Origin: a bacterium
GTDB lineage: Bacteria > Krumholzibacteriota > Krumholzibacteriia > LZORAL124-64-63
NCBI GenBank assembly: GCA_016712675.1
Contig: JADJQR010000001.1
Span: forward strand, 1,612,001-1,676,000
DNA length: 64,000 nt
Direction: 5' to 3'
The stretch's first letter is position 1. Each line of letters opens with the position of its first letter. This document shows positions 1 through 8,547 of this stretch, piece by piece. The notes beneath the pieces were generated by a model. The model saw only the letters and a program-made list of their open reading frames with translations. It was not told where the DNA came from and ran no database searches. A program made the translations under genes and the position numbers.

Positions 1-321
1 GCCGCGGACAGTGCGCGCGCCTACATCCTGCCGGCGATCGAGGGAGCATACGGCCCCAACGCGACGCTGCGGCGCGACGAGAACCTGCGGTCCGGTTCCA
101 TGGCCGCCCAGACGCTCATGCTGGCGGCCAAGGCCATGGGCTACGACACGTGTCCCATGATCGGCTTCGATTTCGAGCAGGTCGGCCGCATCATCGCGCT
201 TCCGCCCGAGCACGACATCGTCATGGCCGTGGCCGTGGGCCGGGCGCTCGAGCCGGCCCGGGAACGGGGAGGGCAACTCCCCCTGGCAGAGGTCGTCAGG
301 CGCGACCGCTTCCGCCCCTAG
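1..321 (+). CDS. Nitroreductase family protein, C-terminal part
   Basis: The frame is open from the first base, so the gene starts upstream of the window and 106 residues are visible. The segment DENLRSGSMAAQTLMLAAKA followed by MGYDTCPMIGFD and a late hydrophobic strand (HDIVMAVAVG) is characteristic of the FMN-dependent nitroreductase fold, where this part covers the last helices and the strand that swaps between subunits of the dimer. Such enzymes reduce nitro-aromatics, quinones or flavins with NAD(P)H in the cytoplasm; the substrate cannot be told from this fragment. Its 3' end overlaps the 3' end of the convergent membrane-protein gene by 26 bases. Confidence 0.75.
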   Translation, partial: AADSARAYILPAIEGAYGPNATLRRDENLRSGSMAAQTLMLAAKAMGYDTCPMIGFDFEQVGRIIALPPEHDIVMAVAVGRALEPARERGGQLPLAEVVRRDRFRP

Positions 322-952
322 GCTTGTTCCAGTCGTGCTGCGGGTTGTTGAATTCCGAGAAGTCGGAACGTCGGGCCGTGTGGTGCGTGCGGGCCCACGC
401 CTCCTCGAGGGCGCGCAGGCGACGTCCGGTGGCGGCGATGGCCGCCCCCATCATCAGCAGCAGCGTCGCATCCAGGATCGGGCCACCGTCGGCGGTGGGC
501 CAAAGCACGCGGACGAGTGTCCTGGCCAGCGCGAAGCCGGTAGCCCCGCCCAGGACCCACGCCACGTGCTTCCCCAGTCGGGGCGCGGCGACCGCGACGA
601 ACGCCAGAACCGCCACCAGCCTGCCGACGGTCAGGGCCACCGGCGCCACCGGCGGCTGCGCTCGGCCGTAGAGGATCAGCAGCAGGTATGCGGACTGCGC
701 GATGTGGAGCAGTGCGGCCGCCAGGGCGACGCGCGGCAGGACGCCGGCCACGCCGGACCAGCCGAGGCCCAGCCCCGTCACGCCCAGACCCAGCAGGTAG
801 GCCAGCCAGCCGGCCTCGACCAGCCCGTCGTTCCCGGCGGCACCCAGAAGCGACAGCAGCGCTCCCGCCATCAGCAGCGTGGAGCCGCCCAGCAGCAGAT
901 GGCTCCCGCGGAAGCCGCCGTGGGCTTCGCGCCAGTGATCGATCTCGTGCAT
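296..952 (-). CDS. Hypothetical multi-pass membrane protein
   Basis: A 218-residue protein I cannot assign to a named family. It has about six hydrophobic stretches: one near residues 20-40 (LLLGGSTLLMAGALLSLLG), one near 50-65, one around 75-95, and three more between 105 and 175. The N-terminus (MHEIDHW) and the arginine-rich C-terminus are hydrophilic. It looks like an integral inner-membrane protein. The ATG at 952 is taken as start; a GTG three codons upstream (961) is possible, and AGGA-type bases lie upstream of both. The C-terminal end runs into the 3' end of the nitroreductase gene on the other strand. Function unknown. Confidence 0.55.
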   Translation of the reverse strand: MHEIDHWREAHGGFRGSHLLLGGSTLLMAGALLSLLGAAGNDGLVEAGWLAYLLGLGVTGLGLGWSGVAGVLPRVALAAALLHIAQSAYLLLILYGRAQPPVAPVALTVGRLVAVLAFVAVAAPRLGKHVAWVLGGATGFALARTLVRVLWPTADGGPILDATLLLMMGAAIAATGRRLRALEEAWARTHHTARRSDFSEFNNPQHDWNKPRGGSGRA

Positions 953-1127
953 CCGTGCCACGTCCTGCAGTCGTCCTTTCCCGGCTGTTGCCGAAACGGT
1001 TCGTTCCCGTCAGGCCGGCATGATACCCGCGCCGCGCGCGTCCGGACAAGCGCTAGGGACCCTGCTCGGGCGAGTTCAGGGCGGAGCCCGGTGGACAGGT
1101 GACCGGCGGCGCGATAATGTGGTCGCC

Positions 1128-1682
1128 ATGAAGATCGCGTTCATCGGCACCCACGGCGTGGGCAAGACCACCCTTTGCTTCGAACTGGCAGCCGCTCTCA
1201 AGCGGCTCGACCTGAGCGTCGATCTCGTCAAGGAGGTCGCGCGGGCGTGCCCGTTGCCCATCAACCGCGACACGACGCACGATGCCCAAAACTGGATCCT
1301 GCACTCCCAGGTCGCTCGTGAGATCGAACTGGCCGGCGTCTATGACATGATCGTCTGCGATCGCGCGGTTCTGGACAACTACGCGTACATGGTGCAAGCG
1401 GCGGGCCGCAGGCCGGAACTGGAGCCCTTTATCCGCCATTGGTTGGCCACCTACGGCCTCCTGGTCAAGGTGCCGGTCGTGGCGCCGCCGAGCTTCGACG
1501 GCACGCGGGACACGTCGGTCGAGTTCCAACTGGCGATCGACCGCACCCTCGACGAACTGCTGGCCGAATTCGCGGTGCCCTGCCTGGCCCTGCCACGGGA
1601 GGACCGCGACGGCTGGGTCGGACTGGTCCTGCGGGCCCTGGAACTGCCCCCGACGCCGCCCCAGCTTGGCCTGTTCGGTTGA
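1128..1682 (+). CDS. P-loop ATPase/kinase-like protein (AAA_28 type)
   Basis: A 184-residue protein opening with a beta strand and a Walker A loop, MKIAFIGTHGVGKTTLCFEL (GTHGVGKTT about residues 7-15). A Walker B-like strand with an aspartate, YDMIVCDRAVLDNYAYM, lies near residue 70. This pattern matches the AAA_28 / NadR-kinase-like P-loop family of small nucleotide-dependent kinases; the phosphate acceptor is not evident. The ATG at 1128 is preferred over the longer upstream frame because it starts directly at the P-loop strand, the usual N-terminus in the family. It stands alone between the minus-strand membrane-protein gene and the next plus-strand gene; a promoter for the next gene overlaps its stop codon. 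Confidence 0.6.
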   Translation: MKIAFIGTHGVGKTTLCFELAAALKRLDLSVDLVKEVARACPLPINRDTTHDAQNWILHSQVAREIELAGVYDMIVCDRAVLDNYAYMVQAAGRRPELEPFIRHWLATYGLLVKVPVVAPPSFDGTRDTSVEFQLAIDRTLDELLAEFAVPCLALPREDRDGWVGLVLRALELPPTPPQLGLFG

Positions 1683-1706
1683 TGCGCGACGAGATCCGCT
1701 TATATT
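1679..1706 (+). promoter_or_regulatory. Sigma70-like promoter for the phosphatase/nuclease gene
   Basis: TTGATG (1679-1684) and TATATT (1701-1706) are separated by 16 bases, just after the stop codon of the P-loop gene. They match the -35 consensus at 4/6 and the -10 consensus at 5/6, conspicuous in such GC-rich DNA. The start would be near 1713, giving a leader of about 165 nt before the TTG start at 1878. Confidence 0.5.
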
Positions 1707-1877
1707 GGTGGAACCCCGAATCACCTCTCGCCGGAACCAACCGACCGGAACGGGATTTGCGAGAAACGTCCGTCCTTCTGCGGCAACGCGCGGGGCGCTG
1801 ACGGCGGGACGGCGGGCTGTCGATGCCACGCGCAGCCGCCGCGGCACCGACAACCCCACCAACTGGAGAACAACACC

Positions 1878-2756
1878 TTGTCGGACAACGTCTTGCGTGT
1901 GATGACCTTCAACCTCCTGACCGCCACGAAGAAGCGGCGCAGCCATCCCTGGCGCCTCCGCAAGCGGAACATCGCCCGCATCTTCGAGCGCATGCAGCCC
2001 GATGTCGTGGGCACCCAGGAGGCAAATTACAATCAACTCCAGGAGCTGGCGGCCCTGCTGCCGGACTACGCATTCGTCGGCCAGGGCAACCTCGGGCCGG
2101 ACCGGGCCGCTGACGAACGCAGCTGGTACTGCGCCATCTTCTACCGCAAGGACCGCGTGCGCCTGTTGGGCGGCGAGCAGTCCGGCGACGTGATGTGGCT
2201 GTCACCGACGCCCGAGATCCCTGCCTCGCAGTACCATCTCGGCACGCGGCCCCGGCTGGTCACCTGGCACACGTTCGAGCTCAACGGGGGGCGTCAGTTC
2301 GTGTTCGGCACGACGCACCTCGAGGCGATCAACAGCTGGCACCGCCAGCGCAGCGCGCGCCAGATCCGGCAGTACGTCGACCGCAAGGTGCAGGAGCTGG
2401 GCCCTCAGGTGCCCGTCTTCCTGACCGGCGATTTCAACGCGGGCGCCCACTCGCGCGAGATCCGCGCGATGGTGGCCGAGCAGGGCGGCGCCACGCCGAT
2501 GTACGACGCCTGGACCGAGTCCGGGCGCGATGCCGGGATCGGCTGCGCGCACGGCGCGACTTTCCGCGGCCTCGGACTGCGCGACCGCGTCGGGCACCGC
2601 CTGCTGGGACCGCGGCGGATCGATTACGTGTTTTTCCGTCCGCGCCTGACCGTCCGTACCATTGATCGCGTGGACTACCGGGACATGGAGCACCGCCAGG
2701 CGGCATTGCCTTCGGACCACTATCCCGTGCTGGCCGAGTTCGCCCTGGCCGGCTGA
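1878..2756 (+). CDS. Endonuclease/exonuclease/phosphatase family protein
   Basis: A 292-residue metal-dependent hydrolase of the DNase I / inositol-phosphatase superfamily. The family motifs appear in order: LRVMTFNLL at the N-terminus, GTQEANYNQ (metal-binding Glu) near residue 47, the HLE strand in FGTTHLEAINSWH, LTGDFNAGAHS (Asp/Asn of the active site), RIDYVFF, and the final SDHYPVLAEF (Asp-His pair). All catalytic positions are present, so it is probably active on a phosphodiester or phosphomonoester, but the substrate is not defined. No signal peptide is seen. The TTG start at 1878 is chosen because GGAG lies about 10 bases upstream and MSDNVLRVMTFN is a normal N-terminus. The flavin reductase gene follows after 13 bases. 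Confidence 0.8.
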   Translation: MSDNVLRVMTFNLLTATKKRRSHPWRLRKRNIARIFERMQPDVVGTQEANYNQLQELAALLPDYAFVGQGNLGPDRAADERSWYCAIFYRKDRVRLLGGEQSGDVMWLSPTPEIPASQYHLGTRPRLVTWHTFELNGGRQFVFGTTHLEAINSWHRQRSARQIRQYVDRKVQELGPQVPVFLTGDFNAGAHSREIRAMVAEQGGATPMYDAWTESGRDAGIGCAHGATFRGLGLRDRVGHRLLGPRRIDYVFFRPRLTVRTIDRVDYRDMEHRQAALPSDHYPVLAEFALAG

Positions 2757-2769
2757 ACAGGGGCACGTC

Positions 2770-3252
2770 ATGACCGCCGGGCCTGCCGGGCGCGACGAGA
2801 TCCTCCGGATCATTCCGGGTCCGGTGGCGGTGGTGGGCGCCGCAAGTGCGGGCATCCTGGGCGGGCTGACCGCCGCCTGGCTGACGCGCGTTTCCCAGGA
2901 GCCGCCGCTGCTGCTGGTGGCCATCGGCCGCGAGCGCTACACCTGGCAACTGCTGCGCGGGGCGACGCACTTCACGGTGTCGCTGCTGGCCGAAGGCCAG
3001 GTGGCCGAGGCGCGCCTGTTCGGGCTGCGTTCGCGGCGGGAAGTCGACAAGTGGGCGCTCGTCGAGCACGATGTGCTGGGGCCTGGCGTGCCGGCGCTAC
3101 GCCACTGTGCGGCACGGTTCCTGTGCGCGATCGAGGGACGTTTGGCCACCGGCGACCACGATTGCCTGGTGGGTCGCGTCGAGCAGGCGTGGCGGGGGGC
3201 GACGGTGGCGCCGCTGCCGTTGCGTGGGTCCGATTACACCCCCGGTCCCTGA
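2770..3252 (+). CDS. Flavin reductase-like domain protein
   Basis: A 160-residue protein of the flavin reductase-like, FMN-binding split-barrel family. The N-terminal segment IPGPVAVVGAASAGILGGLT corresponds to the strand-turn that opens the fold (P-x-P-V-x-V-V), followed by AAWLTRVSQEPPLLLVAIG and a HFTVSLLAE strand that line the flavin site in relatives. Such proteins reduce free flavins with NAD(P)H or act as small flavoproteins. The ATG at 2770 is preferred to in-frame starts inside the preceding gene. It lies 13 bases behind the phosphatase/nuclease gene and is probably co-transcribed with it. The cupin gene follows after 138 bases. Confidence 0.65.
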   Translation: MTAGPAGRDEILRIIPGPVAVVGAASAGILGGLTAAWLTRVSQEPPLLLVAIGRERYTWQLLRGATHFTVSLLAEGQVAEARLFGLRSRREVDKWALVEHDVLGPGVPALRHCAARFLCAIEGRLATGDHDCLVGRVEQAWRGATVAPLPLRGSDYTPGP

Positions 3253-3390
3253 TCGGCAACCCGGCTCCGCCGACGTCGTCAGTCTGCTTGCGGCCGCGTC
3301 CGCCTGTGGTAACATGACCTGGTCGACCCGGACCGGCCGCGGGCGGTTCGACAGGGTCCGCCAGACAGCCGAATTCGAAGGAGGCCGAGC

Positions 3391-3750
3391 ATGGATTCTG
3401 CCCGGACGCGCCAAGCGCGAGATTTCCTTCCCGAAGCCGTCCGTAGCCTGCCTCTGGTCGAGATGCCGGTTTCCGGCGCCACGGGCTACTGCCTGCAGGA
3501 TGACCAGAAGCAGATTGTCTTTTTCGCCTTCGACGAAGGCGTCAGCTTTCCCGACCATTCCCATTGTGAACAGCGCGGGGTCGTGATCGCGGGCGAGATG
3601 ACCATCGAGATCGACGGCCAGACGAACCTGTACCAGGCCGGCGACCAGTATGTGGTGCCCGACGGGGTCCGGCATCGCGCCACATTCAGCCGGCCGACGG
3701 CGCTGATCGACATGTCGGACGCGCCGGACCGCTACAGCGTGTACCGCTGA
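3391..3750 (+). CDS. Cupin-domain protein
   Basis: A 119-residue single-domain cupin. Motif 1 is visible as SFPDHSHCEQRGVVIAGEMT (His, His, Glu and the terminal Gly-Glu), and motif 2 as YVVPDGVRHRATF (P-x-G-x-x-H), giving a potential metal site of His-His-Glu-His type. Small stand-alone cupins may bind metals, sugars or act as isomerases or dioxygenases; nothing here selects among them. A strong ribosome binding site (AAGGAGG) lies 6-7 bases upstream of ATG 3391. TTGCGG (3288) and TAACAT (3310) with 16 bp spacing could be its promoter but match weakly. A hairpin terminator follows the stop codon. Confidence 0.75.
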   Translation: MDSARTRQARDFLPEAVRSLPLVEMPVSGATGYCLQDDQKQIVFFAFDEGVSFPDHSHCEQRGVVIAGEMTIEIDGQTNLYQAGDQYVVPDGVRHRATFSRPTALIDMSDAPDRYSVYR

Positions 3751-3781
3751 GCCGCGCGCGGTCTCGACCTGAATGCACACC

Positions 3782-3816
3782 CGGGCGGTCCCACCACGAG
3801 GCGGGGCCGCCCGTTT
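3782..3816. terminator. Hairpin terminator between cupin and M16 peptidase genes
   Basis: CGGGCGG-T-CCC (3782-3792) pairs with GGGCCGCCCG (3804-3813), a 10-bp stem with one bulged T and an 11-base loop, followed by TTT. It sits between two convergent genes and may serve the cupin gene mainly, since the T-run is on its side. Confidence 0.5.
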
Positions 3817-3835
3817 CCATCGACGCGGCTGGCGG

Positions 3836-6556
3836 TCAGACCGGCCCGAGCGTCACCGCCACGGCGCCGTCGGCGCGGAGGTAGCGCGCCGCGGCCTCGC
3901 ACATCTGCGCCGGCTCGCAGGACCGGATCCGTTCCACCAACTCGGCGTGGTCGTTCGCGTCGCGTCCATACATGACGTCGCGCTGGGCGCGCGCCACACG
4001 CGCCGTATTGGCCTGGCTGCCGATCAGCAGCGTGCCGAGCAACTCGGTCCGTGCACGTTCCCACTCGTCCCGCGGCACGGGTGCAGCTGCGACCTGCAGC
4101 AGTTCCGTGAGCAGCGCCTCACGGGCCTGATCCGCCGTGGCCGGCGCGGTCAGCACGTAGCCGATGACCGCGCCCTGGCCGAAGCCGGCGGTCGTCACCA
4201 GTCCCGCGTTGTAGCAGAGCGAACGGCGATTGCGCAGCTGCTCGAACAGGCGCCCGCTCTGGCCGCCCATCACCTGCCTGAGCATCTGCAGCGGGAGGCG
4301 GTCCGCATCCTCGGTGGCGGGTCCGGGCCAGCCCAGCAGCACGACCGACTGGTTCTGGGCGCGTGTCAGCCGTTCATGGACCGGACCGACCGACCGCAGT
4401 GCCGGCCCTGGCGCCGCCGGCAGCGCCGCCGCGATCGGCAGGCGGGCGACCAGGCGTTCGCAGGCGTCCCGCAGACGTTCAGGTTCCAGGTCGCCGGAGG
4501 CGGTGAACTGGAGCCGGCCGGCGCACCAGGCGGCGCGGTGGCGGGCGACGACCTGTCCGCGGGTGATGGCGGCCAGGCTGTCCGCGGTGCCGGGCAGGGG
4601 GCGACCGTACGGATGGTCTCCGTAGAGGAGTTCCCGCAGCCGCAACATGGCGGTCTGGAGTGGATTGTCGGCGATGGCGTCCAACTGTTCCCGGGCCAGC
4701 CGCCGTTCCTGTTCGATCTCTTCCGGGGCGAAATCGGGTGCCAGGATCGCGTCCGCCAGACGGTCGAGCGCCGGCTCCAGGCGATCGGCCAGCGCGGTCA
4801 GGAACAGGCCCCCGTAGTCCCGATCGACCACGGGCGACAGCGCGGCGCCGTCGTCCTCGATCAGGAGGCTGAAATCCGCGGCCGATCGCCCGGCAGCTCC
4901 GCGCAGGAGCGCCTGATGCGCCAGAGCGCCCAGCCCGGCCTGCGTCGCGGACTCGCCCGCAGCGCCGCCGCGCACGGCCACCGCCAGGGCGATGACCGGT
5001 ACGGCAGCGTCGGTGCGGCAGTGGAAGGAACTGCCGTCGGACAGACGGCTGCTCGTGAACGCGGCAGCCGCGGGGGCGGGATTCCGCGCGGCGGCCGGCG
5101 CGTGCGGCGCAGCGGCGCGGCCGCCGGTCCCGGGCGTGTTCCAGGCCACGGGTGCCGGTTCCGGCAGAACGTCCGCCAGCAATGCCGACAGGCCGTCCGC
5201 GTCGGTCGGCAGGCCGTTGAGCGCCAGGTCGGTGTCGCGGGGCACATAGACGACCAGCGCCAGGTTGCCGGGCCGGAAGACCTCGGCGGCGTAGGCAGCC
5301 ACATCCGCGGCGGTGACCGCGGCCACCCGCGCCGGGAAGTCGAAGGCGCCAGCCAGGTCGCCGGCCAGCGCATGATGGCCGATGGACGAGGCCTGACCCT
5401 GGACCGTTTCCAGCCCGAACAGGTGCGATCGCGCGGTGCGACGCGCGGCGCGCGCCAGTTCGCCCGCCTCGCAGCCGCCGGCTTCGGGTGCGCACGACAA
5501 CTCGCCCAGGATCCGCGCGCAGGCGCGCACCGCCGCGGCCAGCCTGTCGACCGAGGTCTCCAGGTCCACCAGCACGACGCCTTCGCGCGGACCGGTCTCG
5601 GTCATGACCGCGTACTCGTCGACGAGCTTCAGTTCCTCCTGGAGTTTCCGGTAGAGCCGGCAGCTCCGCCCGTCGTTGAGCACACGCTGGCAGACGGCCA
5701 GGACCGGATCGAGGCCGGAGTCCTCCCCCGGGGCGGGGAAGACGAACTTCGCGTAGGCTCTCGTCAGTTCGCCCCGTTCGATGCGCAGGCGCGGACCGTC
5801 ACGACGGGGCTCGAGCGGCGGCGCCGCGACCAGCGCCACCGGGTCGTCGGTTGCCGGTTCCGTCCGTCCAGCGAGGGAGTCGAAGGTCGCGGCCACCTGG
5901 GCGAACACACCCTGCGGATCCACGTCGCCCACGACGACCGCGACCATGTTCGACGGCCGGTAGGCGGACCGCCAATAGGCGAGGATCGATGATCGCGGGC
6001 AGGTCAGCAGGTTCTCGTCCCGTCCTCCGATCGGGTGGCGGTAGGGACTGCGGTCGAAAGCCAGTTCGAGTCCCCAGCGCCAGGTCACGCCGAAGCCGAA
6101 CGGGATGTCGTCGTACATGTGGTTCTCGTGGACGAGCACCTGGCGCTCGGCAGCGAGCGATGCTTCCTCGAAGCGCGAGTGCAGCAGCGCATCGCCGAGA
6201 ATGTCGATCGCGACCGGCAGACGGTCCGCCGGCACGGTGATGTGGTAGTTCGTCGTCTCGTAGCCCGTGCCGGCGTTGGTGGAGCCGCCGGCAGCCGCGA
6301 CCTCCAGGGCGAAGTCGCGTTCGCCCCGGCGCTCCGTGCCCTTGAACAGCATGTGCTCGATGCCGTGGGACCAGCCCCGGAGTGCGTCGGGCTCGCGGTT
6401 GGAACCGACGCCGACCCAGATGTTGCAGACGGCGACGGGGCTGCGCGCATCGCGCCGCACGACCACGCGAAGGCCACCGGGGGTCCGGCCGGTGTACAGG
6501 CCGTCGGCAAGCGTGCAGGGGGCGAGCCGGCCGGCGGGGTAGCTGTCGATGTCCAT
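3836..6556 (-). CDS. M16 family zinc metallopeptidase (two-domain)
   Basis: A 906-residue protein made of two M16 (pitrilysin/insulinase-like) halves. The N-terminal half carries the inverted zinc motif HGIEH at residues 64-68 in the context HMLFKGTE, followed by the conserved AAAGGSTNAGTGYETTNYHI segment. The C-terminal half (from about residue 510) repeats the fold (AVAVRGGAAGES, GLGALAHQALLRGA, then the middle-domain RAQNQSVVLLGWPG) but has no HxxEH, as expected for the inactive half that closes the cavity. Such enzymes degrade peptides, often in the periplasm; no clear signal peptide is visible here. The start at 6556 is preferred over an upstream in-frame ATG because AAAGG lies about 6 bases before it and the shorter N-terminus fits the family. 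Confidence 0.9.
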   Translation of the reverse strand: MDIDSYPAGRLAPCTLADGLYTGRTPGGLRVVVRRDARSPVAVCNIWVGVGSNREPDALRGWSHGIEHMLFKGTERRGERDFALEVAAAGGSTNAGTGYETTNYHITVPADRLPVAIDILGDALLHSRFEEASLAAERQVLVHENHMYDDIPFGFGVTWRWGLELAFDRSPYRHPIGGRDENLLTCPRSSILAYWRSAYRPSNMVAVVVGDVDPQGVFAQVAATFDSLAGRTEPATDDPVALVAAPPLEPRRDGPRLRIERGELTRAYAKFVFPAPGEDSGLDPVLAVCQRVLNDGRSCRLYRKLQEELKLVDEYAVMTETGPREGVVLVDLETSVDRLAAAVRACARILGELSCAPEAGGCEAGELARAARRTARSHLFGLETVQGQASSIGHHALAGDLAGAFDFPARVAAVTAADVAAYAAEVFRPGNLALVVYVPRDTDLALNGLPTDADGLSALLADVLPEPAPVAWNTPGTGGRAAAPHAPAAARNPAPAAAAFTSSRLSDGSSFHCRTDAAVPVIALAVAVRGGAAGESATQAGLGALAHQALLRGAAGRSAADFSLLIEDDGAALSPVVDRDYGGLFLTALADRLEPALDRLADAILAPDFAPEEIEQERRLAREQLDAIADNPLQTAMLRLRELLYGDHPYGRPLPGTADSLAAITRGQVVARHRAAWCAGRLQFTASGDLEPERLRDACERLVARLPIAAALPAAPGPALRSVGPVHERLTRAQNQSVVLLGWPGPATEDADRLPLQMLRQVMGGQSGRLFEQLRNRRSLCYNAGLVTTAGFGQGAVIGYVLTAPATADQAREALLTELLQVAAAPVPRDEWERARTELLGTLLIGSQANTARVARAQRDVMYGRDANDHAELVERIRSCEPAQMCEAAARYLRADGAVAVTLGPV

Positions 6557-6595
6557 GGGAGCCTTTCGGGTTGCGGTGTCGTCGGCGCAGGGTCG

Positions 6596-6623
6596 ATTAT
6601 CGGCGGTGGGAACGGCACGTCCA
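6596..6623 (-). promoter_or_regulatory. Sigma70-like promoter for the M16 peptidase
   Basis: Read on the minus strand, TGGACG (6618-6623) and GATAAT (6596-6601) are 16 bases apart. The -10 box matches 5/6 and the -35 box 4/6. It lies about 40 bases upstream of the chosen start at 6556, in the divergent gap before the methyltransferase. Confidence 0.45.
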
Positions 6624-6720
6624 CTGCTCATCGCGTGGTGGCGGCTCCGATCCCCCTTGGCGACCTTGCCGGCCGCGGCGGCGACCGGTCCCCGCGGGCT
6701 TCAGACGGGAGAGAGGCCGG

Positions 6721-7380
6721 ATGTCCCCGGACCAGCGTACAGGTTACTTCGGCCATCCGCGCCGCGAAATGGAGCCGTTCGTCCCGGCGGGGGCGGGATC
6801 GGTGTTGGACGTGGGCTGCGGGGCCGGGGCCTTTGCGGCCACGCTGAGGGCGGCACGGCCCGGTCGGCAGCTCGAGATCTGGGGCGTGGAGCTGATGCCG
6901 GAGGCGGCGGTGCTTGCCCGCGGGAACCTCGACCAGGTGCTGGTCGGTGATGCGGTCGTGCGCGTGGCCGAGCTGCCGGAGGCGCGCTTCGACTGCGTCG
7001 TACTGAACGACGTGCTCGAACACCTGGCCGAACCGGCGCCGCTGCTGCACCAGGTGCGACGGGTCCTGCGTCCGGGCGGCTCACTGGTGGCATCGCTGCC
7101 GAACGTGCGCTACTTCTTCAACGTCTGGGACCTGGCCGTGCACGGCAGGTGGGACTACGTGGACGAAGGCATCCTCGACCGCACGCACCTCCGCTTCTAT
7201 ACCCGCAGCAGCCTTCGCCGGCTGCTGGAATCCGAGGGATTCGCCGTGGAAATGATGCAGGGTATCAACCCGACCGGCTCGTTGAAGTTCGGGCTCGTCA
7301 ACCTATTGACGTTCGGGCGGTGCGCCGACATGCGCTGGCTGCAGTTCGCCTGCGTCGCGACCCCGCGGACGATGCCATGA
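6721..7380 (+). CDS. Class I SAM-dependent methyltransferase
   Basis: A 219-residue methyltransferase. Motif I, SVLDVGCGAGAFA (about residues 27-39), and the acidic end of strand 2 (WGVELMPEAA) form the SAM site; CVVLNDVLEHLAEPAPLL and RRVLRPGGSLVASLPNVRYF are motifs IV and post-IV of the Methyltransf_23/UbiG-like group. The C-terminal section (WDYVDEGILDRTHLRFYTR) is typical of methyltransferases found in O-antigen and cell-surface glycan clusters. ATG 6721 has GGGAGAGAGG upstream. Its stop codon overlaps the start of the polysaccharide deacetylase (ATGA, 4 bases), so the two are translationally coupled and probably act in the same surface-polysaccharide process (inference). Confidence 0.8.
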   Translation: MSPDQRTGYFGHPRREMEPFVPAGAGSVLDVGCGAGAFAATLRAARPGRQLEIWGVELMPEAAVLARGNLDQVLVGDAVVRVAELPEARFDCVVLNDVLEHLAEPAPLLHQVRRVLRPGGSLVASLPNVRYFFNVWDLAVHGRWDYVDEGILDRTHLRFYTRSSLRRLLESEGFAVEMMQGINPTGSLKFGLVNLLTFGRCADMRWLQFACVATPRTMP

Positions 7381-8270
7381 AGACGAACGGTGCAGCGACG
7401 ATCATCACGATCGATGTCGAGGAGTGGTTTCACGGGCACAACTACCTGGACCACGTGCCGCCGGCGACCTGGTCGGACCAGGACCTGCGCGTCGAGCGCG
7501 GCACGTCGCGCTGCCTCGACCTGCTGGACCGCCATGGCGTGAAGGCCACGTTCTTCGTGCTGGGCTGGACGGCCGAGCGGTTCCCCGACCTCGTGCAGGA
7601 GATCGCGCGGCGCGGCCACGAGGTGGGCTGCCACAGCTACGGCCATCCGGAGGTCTTCCACCTGTCGCGCGAGGAGTTCCGGGCCGACTGCGAACGGGCG
7701 CTCGCCGCGCTGGACCGGGCCGGCGTCACGCGGCCGGAGGGCTACCGCGCGCCCAGCTTCAGCCTCACGCCGCCGGTGCACTCCTACCTGCCCGTCCTGG
7801 CTGAACTCGGCTTCCGCTACGACTGCTCTCTCTTCCCGGTGCGCCACCCGCGCTACGGGCAACCAGGTTCGCCGCGCACGCCGTTCCGGCTGGGGCCGGG
7901 CCGGGACGATCTGGTGGTCATCCCGATGCCGACCTGGCGCTGCCTTGGGCAGAACGTGCCGTTCTCGGGTGGAGGCTATCTGCGCCTGCTCCCATGGGCG
8001 GCGTACCGGCTCCTGCGCGCCGGAGCCCGTGCGCAGGGGGTCCCGGCCATCGTCTATCTGCATCCGTGGGAGATGGACGACTTCCGGCCGCAGGCGCGCC
8101 TGTCTCCGTTGCTGCGCCTGCGCAGCCAGGGGCGGCAGGATTCCATGCCCGTGAAGCTGGAGCGCATCCTCAGGGACGGTCCGTTCCTGACGCTCGGCGA
8201 GCATGCGCGGCAATTGCGCGAGGCCGGCCGCCTACCCGTGCGCGAGGTAGCCGCCATCACCCGGGATTGA
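7377..8270 (+). CDS. Polysaccharide deacetylase, XrtA/DUF3473 type
   Basis: A 297-residue NodB-fold deacetylase. The N-terminal TIDVEEWFHGHNY (metal Asp at residue 13) is the hallmark of the polysaccharide deacetylases of exosortase-linked exopolysaccharide clusters. The zinc ligands H-S-Y-G-H, in GCHSYGHPEVFH, follow about 70 residues later, then GYRAPSFSLT (catalytic Arg) and the DUF3473 tail with IVYLHPWEMD. It removes N-acetyl groups from amino-sugar polymers. No export signal is visible, as in the family. Start at 7377 by the 4-base overlap with the methyltransferase. No exosortase or PEP-CTERM protein occurs in the window. A 13-bp perfect hairpin follows the stop. Confidence 0.85.
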   Translation: MKTNGAATIITIDVEEWFHGHNYLDHVPPATWSDQDLRVERGTSRCLDLLDRHGVKATFFVLGWTAERFPDLVQEIARRGHEVGCHSYGHPEVFHLSREEFRADCERALAALDRAGVTRPEGYRAPSFSLTPPVHSYLPVLAELGFRYDCSLFPVRHPRYGQPGSPRTPFRLGPGRDDLVVIPMPTWRCLGQNVPFSGGGYLRLLPWAAYRLLRAGARAQGVPAIVYLHPWEMDDFRPQARLSPLLRLRSQGRQDSMPVKLERILRDGPFLTLGEHARQLREAGRLPVREVAAITRD

Positions 8271-8304
8271 CCTGGCGGGCGGATGGGAGCGCTGGGTGAC
8301 ATGA

Positions 8305-8335
8305 GGCGGCGGGCCTGCGCCACAGGCCCGCCGCC
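8305..8335 (+). terminator. Terminator-like hairpin after the deacetylase gene
   Basis: GGCGGCGGGCCTG (8305-8317) and CAGGCCCGCCGCC (8323-8335) form a perfect 13-bp stem with a 5-base loop (CGCCA), 35 bases after the stop codon. There is no T-run, so termination strength is uncertain. Confidence 0.55.
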
Positions 8336-8508
8336 GCTCTGCCGGTCAGTCGTTCGCTCGCCAGTCGCCCGACCACCGTGCCTTCGCTCGTCCGCCCCGC
8401 CAGTTGTCCCTGCGCCCGTTCCCCGCGTCGTTCGCCTCGCGGGGGCGGCCGCCCCGGATCGCCTTCTCGGGAGGTGTGTCCGTGACCTGTCAGCCATCCT
8501 GGTCGCGG

Positions 8509-8537
8509 TTGGTTCGATCTGCGATGTAGTGTAGAAT
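8509..8537 (+). promoter_or_regulatory. Sigma70-like promoter of the galT-glg cluster
   Basis: TTGGTT (8509-8514) and TAGAAT (8532-8537) are 17 bases apart; the -10 box matches 5/6 and the -35 box 3/6. The predicted start near 8544 is only a few bases before the leader hairpin. Confidence 0.5.
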
Positions 8538-8547
8538 ACGCGCTTCC

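Noticed and set aside
1112-1117. GATAAT as a -10 box for the P-loop gene
   Set aside because: It is only 10 bases before the ATG and lacks a -35 box at 15-19 bases; a leaderless transcript is possible but unsupported.
3773-5992. Long plus-strand open frame opposite the M16 peptidase (739 codons)
   Set aside because: High GC content produces long antisense frames; composition is Arg/Gly/Gln-rich with no family motif, while the minus frame has a complete peptidase.
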